Positions 56,259-64,000 of a DNA stretch of 64,000 bases are shown here, in pieces; positions within the stretch are counted from its first letter, which is position 1; every line of letters begins with the position of its first letter. The notes beneath the pieces are model-generated. The model was not told where the DNA came from. It saw only the letters and a program-made list of their open reading frames with translations, and did no database searches. This DNA comes from Schauerella fraxinea (GTDB taxonomy: Bacteria > Pseudomonadota > Gammaproteobacteria > Burkholderiales > Burkholderiaceae_B): the NCBI GenBank assembly GCA_030849965.1, contig JAVDKL010000001.1, forward strand, positions 3,330,554 to 3,394,553, read 5' to 3'. Made by a program: the position numbers and the translations under genes.

Positions 56259-57164
56259 ATGCGCGATCTCAACGATCTTTATTACTTTGTGCAGGTGGTC
56301 GACCACGGGGGGTTCGCGCCGGCAGGCCGGGCGCTCGGCGTGCCGAAGTCCAAACTGAGCCGGCGTATCGCCTTGCTGGAGGACAGGTTGACGACGCGTC
56401 TGCTGCAGCGATCGACACGGCATTTCGCGGTAACTGAAATCGGTCATCGCTATTACACCCACTGCAAGGCCATGCTGGTGCAGGCGGAGTCGGCCGACGA
56501 AGTGATCGCGATGACGCACGCCGAACCGCGTGGGATTGTGCGAATGACGTGTCCGGTGGCGCTGCTCGATGGGCGCGTAGGCGACATGATTGCCGACTTC
56601 ATGCTGCGCCATCCCCTGGTGCAGATTCATGTGGAAGAAACGAACCGCCGGGTAGATGTGCTGGCAGAAGGCATCGACGTGGCGATTCGCGTGCGGCCGC
56701 CGCCATTGGAGGATACGGATCTCGTCATGCGGGTGTATTCCGATCGCGGTCAGTGCCTGGTCGCAAGCCCGGGTTTGCTGCAGAGGCTGGGCGTGCCCAC
56801 GTGCCCCGACGAGCTGAGTCGCTTCCCAAGCCTGGAGTGGGGTGCACCGCAAACCCAGCATGTATGGAATCTGCTGGGACCGGAGGGCGCCGTCGCGGCT
56901 ATCGCGCACGAGCCGCGTCTGGTCACGCGCGCGATGCCGGCGCTGCGCTCGGCGGCGATGGCTGGCGTGGGCGTCGTGCAACTGCCGAAGATGATGATCA
57001 CCCATCAACTCGCCCGCGGGGATCTGATCGAGGTGCTGCCTGGGTGGGCACCGCGCCGTGAGATCGTGCATGCGGTGTTCGCGTCGCGTCGGGGCTTGCT
57101 GCCGTCGGTGCGCACGCTGATCGATTTCCTGGGCGACGAATTCAAGAAGCTGGAAGAGGACTGA
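56259..57164 (+). CDS. LysR-family transcriptional regulator (CrgA-like)
   Basis: This 301-residue protein starts MRDLNDLYYFVQVVDHGGF, typical of the CrgA-like subgroup, with the helix-turn-helix APAGRALGVPKSKLSRRIALLE and an effector domain. It is divergent from the ycaC-like hydrolase. The following 166 bases, up to the subtilase gene, contain a repeated GCGGCGATTG motif and no supported gene. Confidence 0.93.
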   Translation: MRDLNDLYYFVQVVDHGGFAPAGRALGVPKSKLSRRIALLEDRLTTRLLQRSTRHFAVTEIGHRYYTHCKAMLVQAESADEVIAMTHAEPRGIVRMTCPVALLDGRVGDMIADFMLRHPLVQIHVEETNRRVDVLAEGIDVAIRVRPPPLEDTDLVMRVYSDRGQCLVASPGLLQRLGVPTCPDELSRFPSLEWGAPQTQHVWNLLGPEGAVAAIAHEPRLVTRAMPALRSAAMAGVGVVQLPKMMITHQLARGDLIEVLPGWAPRREIVHAVFASRRGLLPSVRTLIDFLGDEFKKLEED

Positions 57165-57330
57165 GGTGCGTATGTGCTCGTGATGCGCGGCGATTGCTGT
57201 CGTGGGACCTCACCCGCGTTGTCTTATTGCACTGTTGAAACACGACTGGTGTGTAATGAACCTCAGCTGTTGACGTGCGGCGATTGATCCGGCGTGGATG
57301 CAATCGGCCATTCCCACAGGAGGCGCCTGT

Positions 57331-58822
57331 ATGACGACCGCAGTTTCGAAACGCCGATCGGCGTATGTGCTGTTGCCCAGCACCAATATGTGGAACGTGG
57401 ACAACCCCGGCGCCAGCCCGGCATTCGTGCGGCAAATGGGCACCTATCGGCAGGGCAGCCGTGCGCGCCCGAGTGAAGGCGCGTTGTTGGCCGGCATGCA
57501 GATCGTGGATCGCGTCGCGCCCGGCGATACGGTGCTCGTCAACATGACCGACGATGAGCGCTTGGCCTTGCTGCTGGAGCAACCGGGCCTGCGCATTCTG
57601 CCGGTGGGCGAGCTGGCGCCGCTGTGGCTGCGGCACCCAATCGTCATTCCGTTCATCGGCTTGCAGGCGCGCGCCCGTGTGGCCTTCACAGTAGATGTGG
57701 TCGATGCCGAAAGCGGCGCGCCGCTTCCCAATGTGGATGTGGTGGGCTACGTGAATCGCGCCGAGCGGGTGGGGGCGAGCAGCCGCACCAACGCGCGCGG
57801 CCGGGCGAGATTGATGTTTCCGCAGGACGTGACCGTACTCGAGTCGGTGGAGGTATATCCGGCGAGTGGCTACTGGCAGGCTTATGTGTCGAAGGCGGCA
57901 GTGGGTGCCGAGACGTTGCGTGTCGCGTGCCGTCCGATTGATTTCGCCACGGGCGACGCGCGGCGGCATTTTGGTTTTGAAGGTGCGGATGGCGACGGCG
58001 AGGGCGTGCGGGTTGCGGTGATCGACACCGGCGTGGCCAAGCACCCGGATCTGAAGGTCGCGCGCGGCGTAAATGTGGTGCAAGGCGAGAAGGCGAGCGA
58101 CGTGGCCGATCAGGTGGGGCACGGCACGCACGTGGCCGGCATCATCGCGGGGCGTGCGGCGCCGGGGAAAGGTATGCGTGGGGTGGCGCCGGCGGCTGCA
58201 CTCAATGTGTATCGCGTGTTTGGGCGCAGCCAGGAAACCGCCACATCGTTCAACATTGCCAAGGGCATCCGGCAGGCCGTGGACGATGGCTGCGATGTGA
58301 TCAATCTGTCGCTCGGCGGCGCGGGCGATGTGCCGGATGTGCTGCGCGAAATCCAGCGGGCGCGTGCGCTCGGTGTGGTGTGTGTGGCCGCCACAGGCAA
58401 CGATTATCGGGCAGCGGTGAGTTACCCCGCGCGCTACAGCCAGGTGATGGCCGTTACAGCGATGGGGCGGCGTGGCACGTTTCCTCGTAGTGTTGCAAAC
58501 GCTCGAAGTGGCCAAGCCATTTGGCGTGGATCGCAAGAATTTTGTGGCGGCGTTCAGCAACGTCGGGAGTGAAGTGACGTTGACCGGCCCCGGGGTGGGC
58601 ATTGTGTCGACCTATATCGATGGCTATGCTGTGATGGATGGCACATCCATGGCGTGCCCGGTAATGAGTGGCGCTGTGGCGCGGTTACTGGCAAAAAATC
58701 CCCGGCTGGTGGGGATGGCGCGCAATCAGAAGCGCTCGGACGAGATCCTCAGATTGGCGCTGAACGAGGCCCAGAAATTGGGGTTCGGCGTAAACTTTGA
58801 GGGTGCAGGAATTTTGATGTAG
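57331..58822 (+). pseudogene. S8 subtilisin-like serine protease, +1 frameshift before the catalytic Ser
   Basis: The first frame (57331-58572, 413 codons) has no signal peptide. An unassigned N-terminal region comes first, then a carboxypeptidase-regulatory-like beta-sandwich (about 117-165), then S8 motifs Asp232 (VAVIDTGVAKHPDL), His264 (GHGTHVAG) and oxyanion Asn357 (AATGNDY). Homology stops near residue 390. It continues in the next frame to 58822 (EVAKPFGVDRKNFVAAFSNVG), with Ser in GTSMACP (58646-58648). One extra base at about 58490-58505 explains this. A repaired protein would be about 496 residues. AGGAGG seven bases before the ATG fixes the start. A sequencing error cannot be excluded. 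Confidence 0.85.
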
Positions 58823-58834
58823 GATGAAAACATC

Positions 58835-59074
58835 ATGAGCCGCTACGTCGTTTGCTATCAAGGTGCAAACGATCCTTCTCAACAGGAGGTGAGCAGCTTG
58901 TTGTCTTGTTTCGATCGCGTGAAAGTGATCGATACGTTGCCGGGCACGCTGTTGGTGGATGGGCCCAAGGCCGAAATCGCTTCAGTGGTCAAAGGCATGT
59001 CGCAATGGACGTTTTCGCCCGAGCGCGTGGTGAGCGTCCGCCCGCCGCGGCGGCGTCTGAAGGCGCCAGCCTGA
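58835..59074 (+). CDS. Small protein next to the subtilase, possible I9-like protease inhibitor
   Basis: This 79-residue soluble protein starts 12 bases after the protease stop. Its layout (YVVCYQG, about 15 residues, then VKVIDTLPGTLLVDGPKAEIASVVKG, ending SPERVVSVRPPRR) suggests a small ferredoxin-like beta-alpha-beta fold similar in size to inhibitor I9/subtilisin propeptides. The protease lacks an obvious propeptide of its own, so this may be a separate chaperone or inhibitor. This is inference from size, pattern and position; no motif proves it. Confidence 0.6.
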   Translation: MSRYVVCYQGANDPSQQEVSSLLSCFDRVKVIDTLPGTLLVDGPKAEIASVVKGMSQWTFSPERVVSVRPPRRRLKAPA

Positions 59075-59089
59075 CATCGGCCTCGTTTT

Positions 59090-59105
59090 GGCCCATGCAT
59101 GGGCC
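59090..59105. promoter_or_regulatory. Perfect 16-base palindrome before the endonuclease gene
   Basis: GGCCCATGCATGGGCC lies in the 200-base gap between the small protein and the endonuclease, 169 bases before the latter. A weak promoter-like pair (TTGAAT 59117-59122, TAGTGT 59139-59144) follows it. It could be an operator for a separate nuclease promoter or a weak terminator stem for the upstream genes. Confidence 0.4.
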
Positions 59106-59274
59106 GTGAACTGAACTTGAATCCACGTCGCTTTGATCTAGTGTCGGCTTGATATTGACCTGACGAGGTCACTGGTCGGGGTTTCGGCACGGGCGCGCCG
59201 CAAGCGTGTTCAGGGTAGTGAGCGCGTTCGATATGTGTCGGGCGCTTGTCATATTCATCGGCGATCCTGCGCAT

Positions 59275-60192
59275 ATGAAACCTCGCTTCCGCTTCGCGGC
59301 CGATGCCGCCCTCGAACCCAAACGCGTTCGACTCACCCCCGATCCGCTCGATACCTACGACGATCGTGAGGGTTTCGATCCGCTGTTCATCGACCCCGCT
59401 ATAGCAGTCCCGCTACCGCGTCTGGCGGCTGCGGTGGCGCGCGATGCAGCCACCCACACATGGCGAGGCCGTAAAACGCATGTGCTGGATTACACCCACT
59501 TCTCGGTCGCGGTTTCCAAGTCGCGCCGGTTGCCGATTTATAGCGCCTGCAATATCGATGGCGCGCAGGCGGTAGACGTGCCACGCACCAATATTTGGAA
59601 ATACGATCCGCGCATCGACCAGAAGTATCAGATCTTGAAAGAGGTGTACGGCGACCAGAAAGCGGGCTATTTCAGCCGTGGCCACATGACGCGGCGGCAG
59701 GATCCCAATTGGGGCAGCAAGAAGACGGCACGCCTGGCCGACGCCGATACGTTTCATGCCACCAATGCTGCACCACAAGTGCAGGGTTTCAATGGCGGAT
59801 TATGGAACGAGGTTGAGGATTACGTGCTGGCGAATACCCAGCGCGACCGGATGCGCATCAGCGTGTTTACCGGCCCGGTGTTGCGTGCCGACGATCCCGT
59901 TGTTCATGGGGTAAAGATTCCGCGCCAGTTCTGGAAGATCGTGGCCTTTGTGTACGACGAATCGGGGGCGCTCTCCGCCATCGCTTACCTGTGCTCGCAG
60001 GCGCGCGCCATTGCGGATCTGGAGCCTACATTCGTGTTTGGCGAGTTTCAGGATCAGCAGCGGCCGATCGGTGCGATTCAGGCTTTGACGGGGCTGACGT
60101 TTGGCGACCTTGCGCAACGCGATGTGCTGGCCGGCGCGGATATCGCGTTTGCCGTGGCGCTGAAAGACGTGCGCGACATCATGCTCGCTTAA
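59275..60192 (+). CDS. DNA/RNA non-specific endonuclease (NUC1/EndoG type)
   Basis: This 305-residue protein has a NUC1 domain from about residue 65. The His of the (D)RGH motif is present (SRGHM, His137, with Asp replaced by Ser). It is followed by RRQDPNWG, the metal-binding Asn164 in FHATNAAPQ, the conserved FNGGLWNEVEDYV segment and VFTGPVL. There is no signal peptide, so a potentially toxic nuclease would act in the cytoplasm. The 65-residue N-terminal extension might hold it inactive. The start is uncertain as no ribosome-binding site is clear. It follows the subtilase and small protein on the same strand. Confidence 0.9.
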   Translation: MKPRFRFAADAALEPKRVRLTPDPLDTYDDREGFDPLFIDPAIAVPLPRLAAAVARDAATHTWRGRKTHVLDYTHFSVAVSKSRRLPIYSACNIDGAQAVDVPRTNIWKYDPRIDQKYQILKEVYGDQKAGYFSRGHMTRRQDPNWGSKKTARLADADTFHATNAAPQVQGFNGGLWNEVEDYVLANTQRDRMRISVFTGPVLRADDPVVHGVKIPRQFWKIVAFVYDESGALSAIAYLCSQARAIADLEPTFVFGEFQDQQRPIGAIQALTGLTFGDLAQRDVLAGADIAFAVALKDVRDIMLA

Positions 60193-60314
60193 GGCGGATC
60201 AGGGGTCGTCGGCAAGACCTGTGTGCCGCAGACGCTGCGCACCGCTTGAGGTTGATGTTGCACGACTCCTGCCTGCCAACGCATGCCTCGTGTTTACTTC
60301 CGAAGCTGCGCGCC

Positions 60315-61178
60315 TCACTGCACGATCGGCGTCATCTCCAGAAACCGTGCGATCACCTGCACAGGCTGACGCTCCTGCAGGCAATACAAAAACTCGTGCA
60401 TTTCGATTTCCACATCCGCAAGCTGCAGCGTGACCAGGCCCGCGTGGGCCGGAATCTCGCGTGACGGGATCAGGCTGACGCCCATCTCGCACAGGATGGC
60501 CTCCCGTATGGATTCACGGCTGCCGATCTCAATGGTGTGGCGCAGTTGAATGCCTGCGTCTTGAAATGCTTGTTCGGTTAATTGCCGCGTCATGGATCCG
60601 GACTCGCGCAGTAAAAGGGTGTGCGCGGCGAGCGCCTCCAGCGTGACGGTATCCCGCTCGGCCAATGGATGGGATCGATGGACGACGGCACGCAAAGGAT
60701 CGGCCGCGATCATGCGTCGGTAGAGATGGCTGTCGTTCATCAGAAACGACGACGTGGCAATGTCGATCTGGTAATCCTGCAGGGCCCGCAGCATGCTTTG
60801 CGAATTGCCGATGGTAAGCGAGAGTTCCACGCCGCGATAACGTTCGTGATAACGCCGCACCGTATCCATGATGTAGAAGGGGCCGGTGGCGCCCACGCGC
60901 AGGATGCCTTCGCGCAGATCGCTGGCGTCACGTAGCCGGAAATCGATTTCGTTTTCCTGCTGGACGAGCTTTTCCACCATCGGCATCAGGCTGCGCCCCA
61001 TGTCCGACAGGTTCATCGCACGGCCCTGGCGGTGAAACAACTCAACGCCGTAGCGCGCCTCGAGCTGGCGCAGGTGGCCCGTTACCGTGGGTTGGCTGAC
61101 GCCCAGCAGCGTAGCGGCCTTGGTGACGCTGCCGCAACGCGCAACGGCATAAAACGATTTGAGTTCGGCAACGAGCAT
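60315..61178 (-). CDS. LysR-family regulator of aminoethylphosphonate catabolism type
   Basis: This 287-residue LysR protein has a helix-turn-helix (VTKAATLLGVSQPTVTGHLRQLEARYG) and an effector domain (ILRVGATGPFYIMDTVRRYHERY). It resembles the subgroup associated with 2-aminoethylphosphonate use, which fits its divergent neighbour. The intervening 147 bases contain a perfect dyad at 61265-61285. It converges on the endonuclease gene with 122 bases between and no clear terminator. Confidence 0.88.
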   Translation of the reverse strand: MLVAELKSFYAVARCGSVTKAATLLGVSQPTVTGHLRQLEARYGVELFHRQGRAMNLSDMGRSLMPMVEKLVQQENEIDFRLRDASDLREGILRVGATGPFYIMDTVRRYHERYRGVELSLTIGNSQSMLRALQDYQIDIATSSFLMNDSHLYRRMIAADPLRAVVHRSHPLAERDTVTLEALAAHTLLLRESGSMTRQLTEQAFQDAGIQLRHTIEIGSRESIREAILCEMGVSLIPSREIPAHAGLVTLQLADVEIEMHEFLYCLQERQPVQVIARFLEMTPIVQ

Positions 61179-61264
61179 GACATGAGGGCCTGTGGTTGAG
61201 CGCGCGACGATCGCTACCGTACCGCGAAAAATCTGATCGTGGCATCACGGAACTTGGGGAAAGT

Positions 61265-61285
61265 GTCATGACGGTTCCATGACAG
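61265..61285. promoter_or_regulatory. Operator for the phosphonate transporter operon
   Basis: TGTCATG, seven bases, CATGACA is a perfect inverted repeat located 40 bases before the ATPase start in the divergent region. It has the size and symmetry of a LysR recognition site and is the only strong dyad there. Confidence 0.6.
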
Positions 61286-61325
61286 CTTTTCATACTGACC
61301 TTGTTTTCCACCAGCCGGAGGCATC

Positions 61326-62399
61326 ATGCCCCAGCGCGAAACCGCCTTTCTTTCGGTCAGTCACATCGTCAAGCACTTCGGCGCGCACGCCGCGCTGGGC
61401 GATGTGTCGCTGGACATTCTCCCCGGCGAGCTGGTGTGTTTGCTGGGCCCGTCGGGCTGCGGCAAAACGACGCTGTTGCGCATTATCGCCGGACTGGAGC
61501 GTCAGGATCGGGGAACGATCGTCCTGGGCGGACGCGATATTTCAATGGCCCCGCCGCAGTCGCGCGACTACGGCATCTTGTTCCAGTCGTACGCGTTGTT
61601 TCCCAATCTGACCGTGGCGCAAAACGTGGCTTATGGCCTGAGCGGCAAGCGGGGCCTGCGGGATCGGATTGCGCGGCGCGTGGAAGAAATGCTGAGCCTG
61701 GTCGATATGGTCGGCTTTGCGAGCAAGTATCCGGGGCAGCTTTCGGGCGGACAGCAGCAGCGGGTAGCGCTGGCGCGCGCCTTGGCGCCGTCGCCTTCGC
61801 TCTTGCTCCTGGACGAACCGATGTCGGCGCTGGACGCTCGGGTGCGGGAGCATCTGCGCACCGAGCTGCGGGCGTTGCAGAAGCGGCTCTCGATCACGAC
61901 GCTCATGGTGACGCACGATCAAGAAGAGGCGATGGTGATGGCCGACCGGATTGCGGTCATGAACGGCGGCATCATCGAACAGTTCGCCACGCCGAATGAA
62001 CTCTATCGACAACCCGCTTCGCCATTCATTGCCGACTTCGTGGGCGAGGCCAACTGGTTGCCTTGCGAGCGTATCGACGAACACCGCGCACGTATCGGTG
62101 CGCACGAGCTGCGCGTGCACTCGCCGTTGATGAACGGCACGCGCCGGCTGTTCGTGCGCCCGGAAGCGGTGCGCGTGGTGCCCGGTCGCGATGCGATGTC
62201 CAACACGCTGCTGGCTGAAGTGCTGGATGGCGTGTTTCTGGGTCGCAGCTACCGCGTGGCCCTGCGGCTGGAAGGGTTGTCGGGCGTCACGCTCAACGCC
62301 ATCGTGCCGCCCGAGACCGGGGATGCGCTGCTGTCGCCGCAGGCTGCACGCCATTGCCGCATCGAACTTCCCAGTGAGGCGCTGCGTGGTTACGCCTGA
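61326..62399 (+). CDS. 2-aminoethylphosphonate-type ABC importer, ATP-binding protein
   Basis: This 357-residue ATPase has Walker A (GPSGCGKTT), signature LSGGQQQR, Walker B (LLLLDEPMSALD), switch His in MVTHDQEEA and a C-terminal TOBE-like domain (about 240-350). The family is the spermidine/iron/phosphonate group. Assignment to 2-aminoethylphosphonate rests on resemblance to PhnT-like proteins together with the adjacent regulator and permease. GGAGG precedes the ATG. Confidence 0.88.
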   Translation: MPQRETAFLSVSHIVKHFGAHAALGDVSLDILPGELVCLLGPSGCGKTTLLRIIAGLERQDRGTIVLGGRDISMAPPQSRDYGILFQSYALFPNLTVAQNVAYGLSGKRGLRDRIARRVEEMLSLVDMVGFASKYPGQLSGGQQQRVALARALAPSPSLLLLDEPMSALDARVREHLRTELRALQKRLSITTLMVTHDQEEAMVMADRIAVMNGGIIEQFATPNELYRQPASPFIADFVGEANWLPCERIDEHRARIGAHELRVHSPLMNGTRRLFVRPEAVRVVPGRDAMSNTLLAEVLDGVFLGRSYRVALRLEGLSGVTLNAIVPPETGDALLSPQAARHCRIELPSEALRGYA

Positions 62400-62406
62400 G
62401 CCCCTC

Positions 62407-64000
62407 ATGACCGCTGGCGCGATCGCCACGCCGACGCCTGCCGTTCACGCGTCGCATGCGTCCCTCGTGGCGCCCACCTCCCTGGGCCGTCGCCCGATGC
62501 CCGGCTGGGTGGGCGGCCTGGGCCTCATGCTTGGACAAGGCGCGTTGGTGCTGTGGCTGGCGCTATTCCTGGCGCTGCCGTTGGGCGCCATCCTGGTGCG
62601 CGCGTTGCTCGATAGCGACGGCGACTGGGCAGGCGTGGGGCGGCTGGCCGGCATCGTTGCCGCCGATGGGTTTCCGGCCATGGTGGGCCGCAGCCTGACC
62701 GTCGGGCTGGTGACCACGCTACTCGTCATTCCGTGCGCCTACGTTTTCGCCTATGGCTTGACGCGCACGCGTCTGCCGGGCCGTCGCGCCTTACGCGTGG
62801 TGGCGTTACTCCCCTTGCTCGCGCCATCGCTGCTGCCCGGCATCGCGTTGATCTACCTGCTGGGCAACCAGGGGTTGCTGAAGGACCTGCTGGGCGGCCA
62901 GACCATCTACGGGTTCTGGGGCATTGTGGTGGGCGAGGCGTTTTATACGTTCCCGCATGCCGTGATGATTCTGTTGACCGGCCTGGCATTGGCCGACGGC
63001 CGGCTTTACGACGCGGCGCGCGCGATGGGGGCCTCGTCGTGGCGCACGTTCATGACCGTCACGTTGCCGGGCACGCGCTACGCCGTGTTCTCGGCGTGCT
63101 GCGTGGTGTTCACGCTCACCGTGACGGATTTCGGCGTGCCGAAGGTTGTGGGCGGCGATTACAACGTGCTCGCCATGGAAGCCTACAAGGCCGTGGTCGG
63201 GCAGCAGGATTTTGCGAAAGGGGCCGCGATCGGGATCCTGCTGTTGCTGCCGGCGCTGCTCACGTTCTTTCTCGATCGCAAATTGCGCGCACGCCAGGGG
63301 GCGCAGATCAGCGGTCGGGCGCAGCCTTATGTGGCGGGCCGTCATGGTATCCGCGACGGCGTTTTCCTCATCCTGATGCTGACGATGGCAGCGGGCGTGC
63401 TGCTGGTGATCGGCGTTGCCGTCTGGGCGTCGTTCGTCAAAATGTGGCCCTACAACCTGTCGATGTCGCTGCGGTCATACGACTTCGGCAACATGGATGG
63501 CGGCGGCTGGCTGGCATGGCGCAATAGTCTGCAGTTGGCATTCTGGACCGCGACCATCGGCACCGCGGTAGTGTTCGTCGGCGCGTGGATGATCGAGAAG
63601 ATGCCTGCCGTTACGCCGGCGGCGCGCGGGCTTCGTGGGCTGGTGAGCATGCTGGCATTGGCGCCGATGGCGGTGCCGGGGCTGGTGCTTGGCCTGGGCT
63701 ACATCTTCGTGTTCAACAGCCCTGCAAACCCGGTGCCTGCACTGTATGGCAGCCTGGCGCTGCTCGTGGTGTGCACGATCGTTCACTTCTATACCAGTGC
63801 GCATCTGACTGCCGCCACGGCGTTGAACGGTCTCGATCCCGAGTTCGAAGCCGCCTCGCGTTCGCTGAAGTCGCCGCCGATCACCACCTTCTTTCGGATG
63901 ACGCTGCCGATGTGCCTGCCGGCCGTGTTGGATGTGGCGCGCTATCTGTTCGTGTCGGCCATGACCACCGTGTCGGCCTTGGTCTTTCTCTATAGCCCAT
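62407..64000 (+). CDS. 2-aminoethylphosphonate-type ABC importer permease (3' end beyond window)
   Basis: At least 531 codons are visible and the frame is open at the right edge. It is a fused double permease of the PhnV/FbpB type. The first half has helices from about residue 42 and an EAA loop (DAARAMGASSWRTFMTVTLPG). A second half begins near residue 310 with its own EAA loop (EAASRSLKSPPITTFFRMTLP). It starts seven bases after the ATPase. The periplasmic binding protein is not in the window. Confidence 0.88.
   Translation, partial: MTAGAIATPTPAVHASHASLVAPTSLGRRPMPGWVGGLGLMLGQGALVLWLALFLALPLGAILVRALLDSDGDWAGVGRLAGIVAADGFPAMVGRSLTVGLVTTLLVIPCAYVFAYGLTRTRLPGRRALRVVALLPLLAPSLLPGIALIYLLGNQGLLKDLLGGQTIYGFWGIVVGEAFYTFPHAVMILLTGLALADGRLYDAARAMGASSWRTFMTVTLPGTRYAVFSACCVVFTLTVTDFGVPKVVGGDYNVLAMEAYKAVVGQQDFAKGAAIGILLLLPALLTFFLDRKLRARQGAQISGRAQPYVAGRHGIRDGVFLILMLTMAAGVLLVIGVAVWASFVKMWPYNLSMSLRSYDFGNMDGGGWLAWRNSLQLAFWTATIGTAVVFVGAWMIEKMPAVTPAARGLRGLVSMLALAPMAVPGLVLGLGYIFVFNSPANPVPALYGSLALLVVCTIVHFYTSAHLTAATALNGLDPEFEAASRSLKSPPITTFFRMTLPMCLPAVLDVARYLFVSAMTTVSALVFLYSP

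Overview
The window reads as a chromosomal segment of a GC-rich betaproteobacterium, most likely Burkholderiales, family Alcaligenaceae (Bordetella/Achromobacter-like). This rests on gene order (gltBD next to an mlaFEDAC cluster that includes mlaA; coxB-ctaD-small protein-DUF2970-ctaE with SURF1, ctaA, ctaB and SCO; an rpoH carrying an RpoH box; phaM beside glmU) and on four tripartite-tricarboxylate-type (Bug/TctC) binding proteins. The genus cannot be fixed from sequence reading alone.

Layout. 0-5.5 kb (minus strand): lipid transport operon mlaF-mlaE-mlaD-mlaA-mlaC, then an ABC-2 exporter pair and the start of a bolA-like gene. 5.5-13 kb (minus): an orphan Bug receptor, a strong terminator, and glutamate synthase gltB-gltD. 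13-18 kb: a degenerate REP-associated (RAYT-type) transposase relative, formaldehyde detoxification adhC-fghA, a small membrane protein, and rpoH preceded by a perfect CIRCE element. A 371-base gap after rpoH holds two intrinsic terminators and a likely small RNA with a CU-rich loop. 18.4-22.7 kb: a cAMP-phosphodiesterase-like metallophosphoesterase divergent from a cation/proton antiporter with a cyclic-nucleotide-binding-like C terminus, then a Nudix hydrolase. 23-31.6 kb: the complete terminal oxidase and haem A/copper assembly operon, with one small gene (DUF2909-like) on the opposite strand and no ctaG/cox11. 31.6-40.4 kb: DUF3717, a glycine-zipper protein, phaM, glmU, an MFS exporter, a glycosyltransferase, an Lrp/AsnC regulator and glmS.

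40.4-64 kb is accessory catabolic DNA. Two mirror-image modules each hold a LysR regulator, a CaiB-type CoA transferase, a crotonase and a Bug receptor; they flank an HD hydrolase and a secreted XAC2610-like protein. Next come a LysR/Bug/M28 peptidase group, a GntP permease, a ycaC-type hydrolase with divergent LysR, a subtilisin-like protease / small I9-like protein / non-specific endonuclease cassette, and the start of a 2-aminoethylphosphonate-type ABC importer with its divergent LysR regulator.

Most promising unexplained items: the cytoplasmic subtilase + small putative inhibitor + NUC1 endonuclease cassette at 57.3-60.2 kb, in which the protease is frameshifted just before its catalytic serine; the putative small RNA at about 18.23-18.36 kb; and the pairing of a phosphodiesterase with a cyclic-nucleotide-domain antiporter, where both proteins lack an expected key residue.
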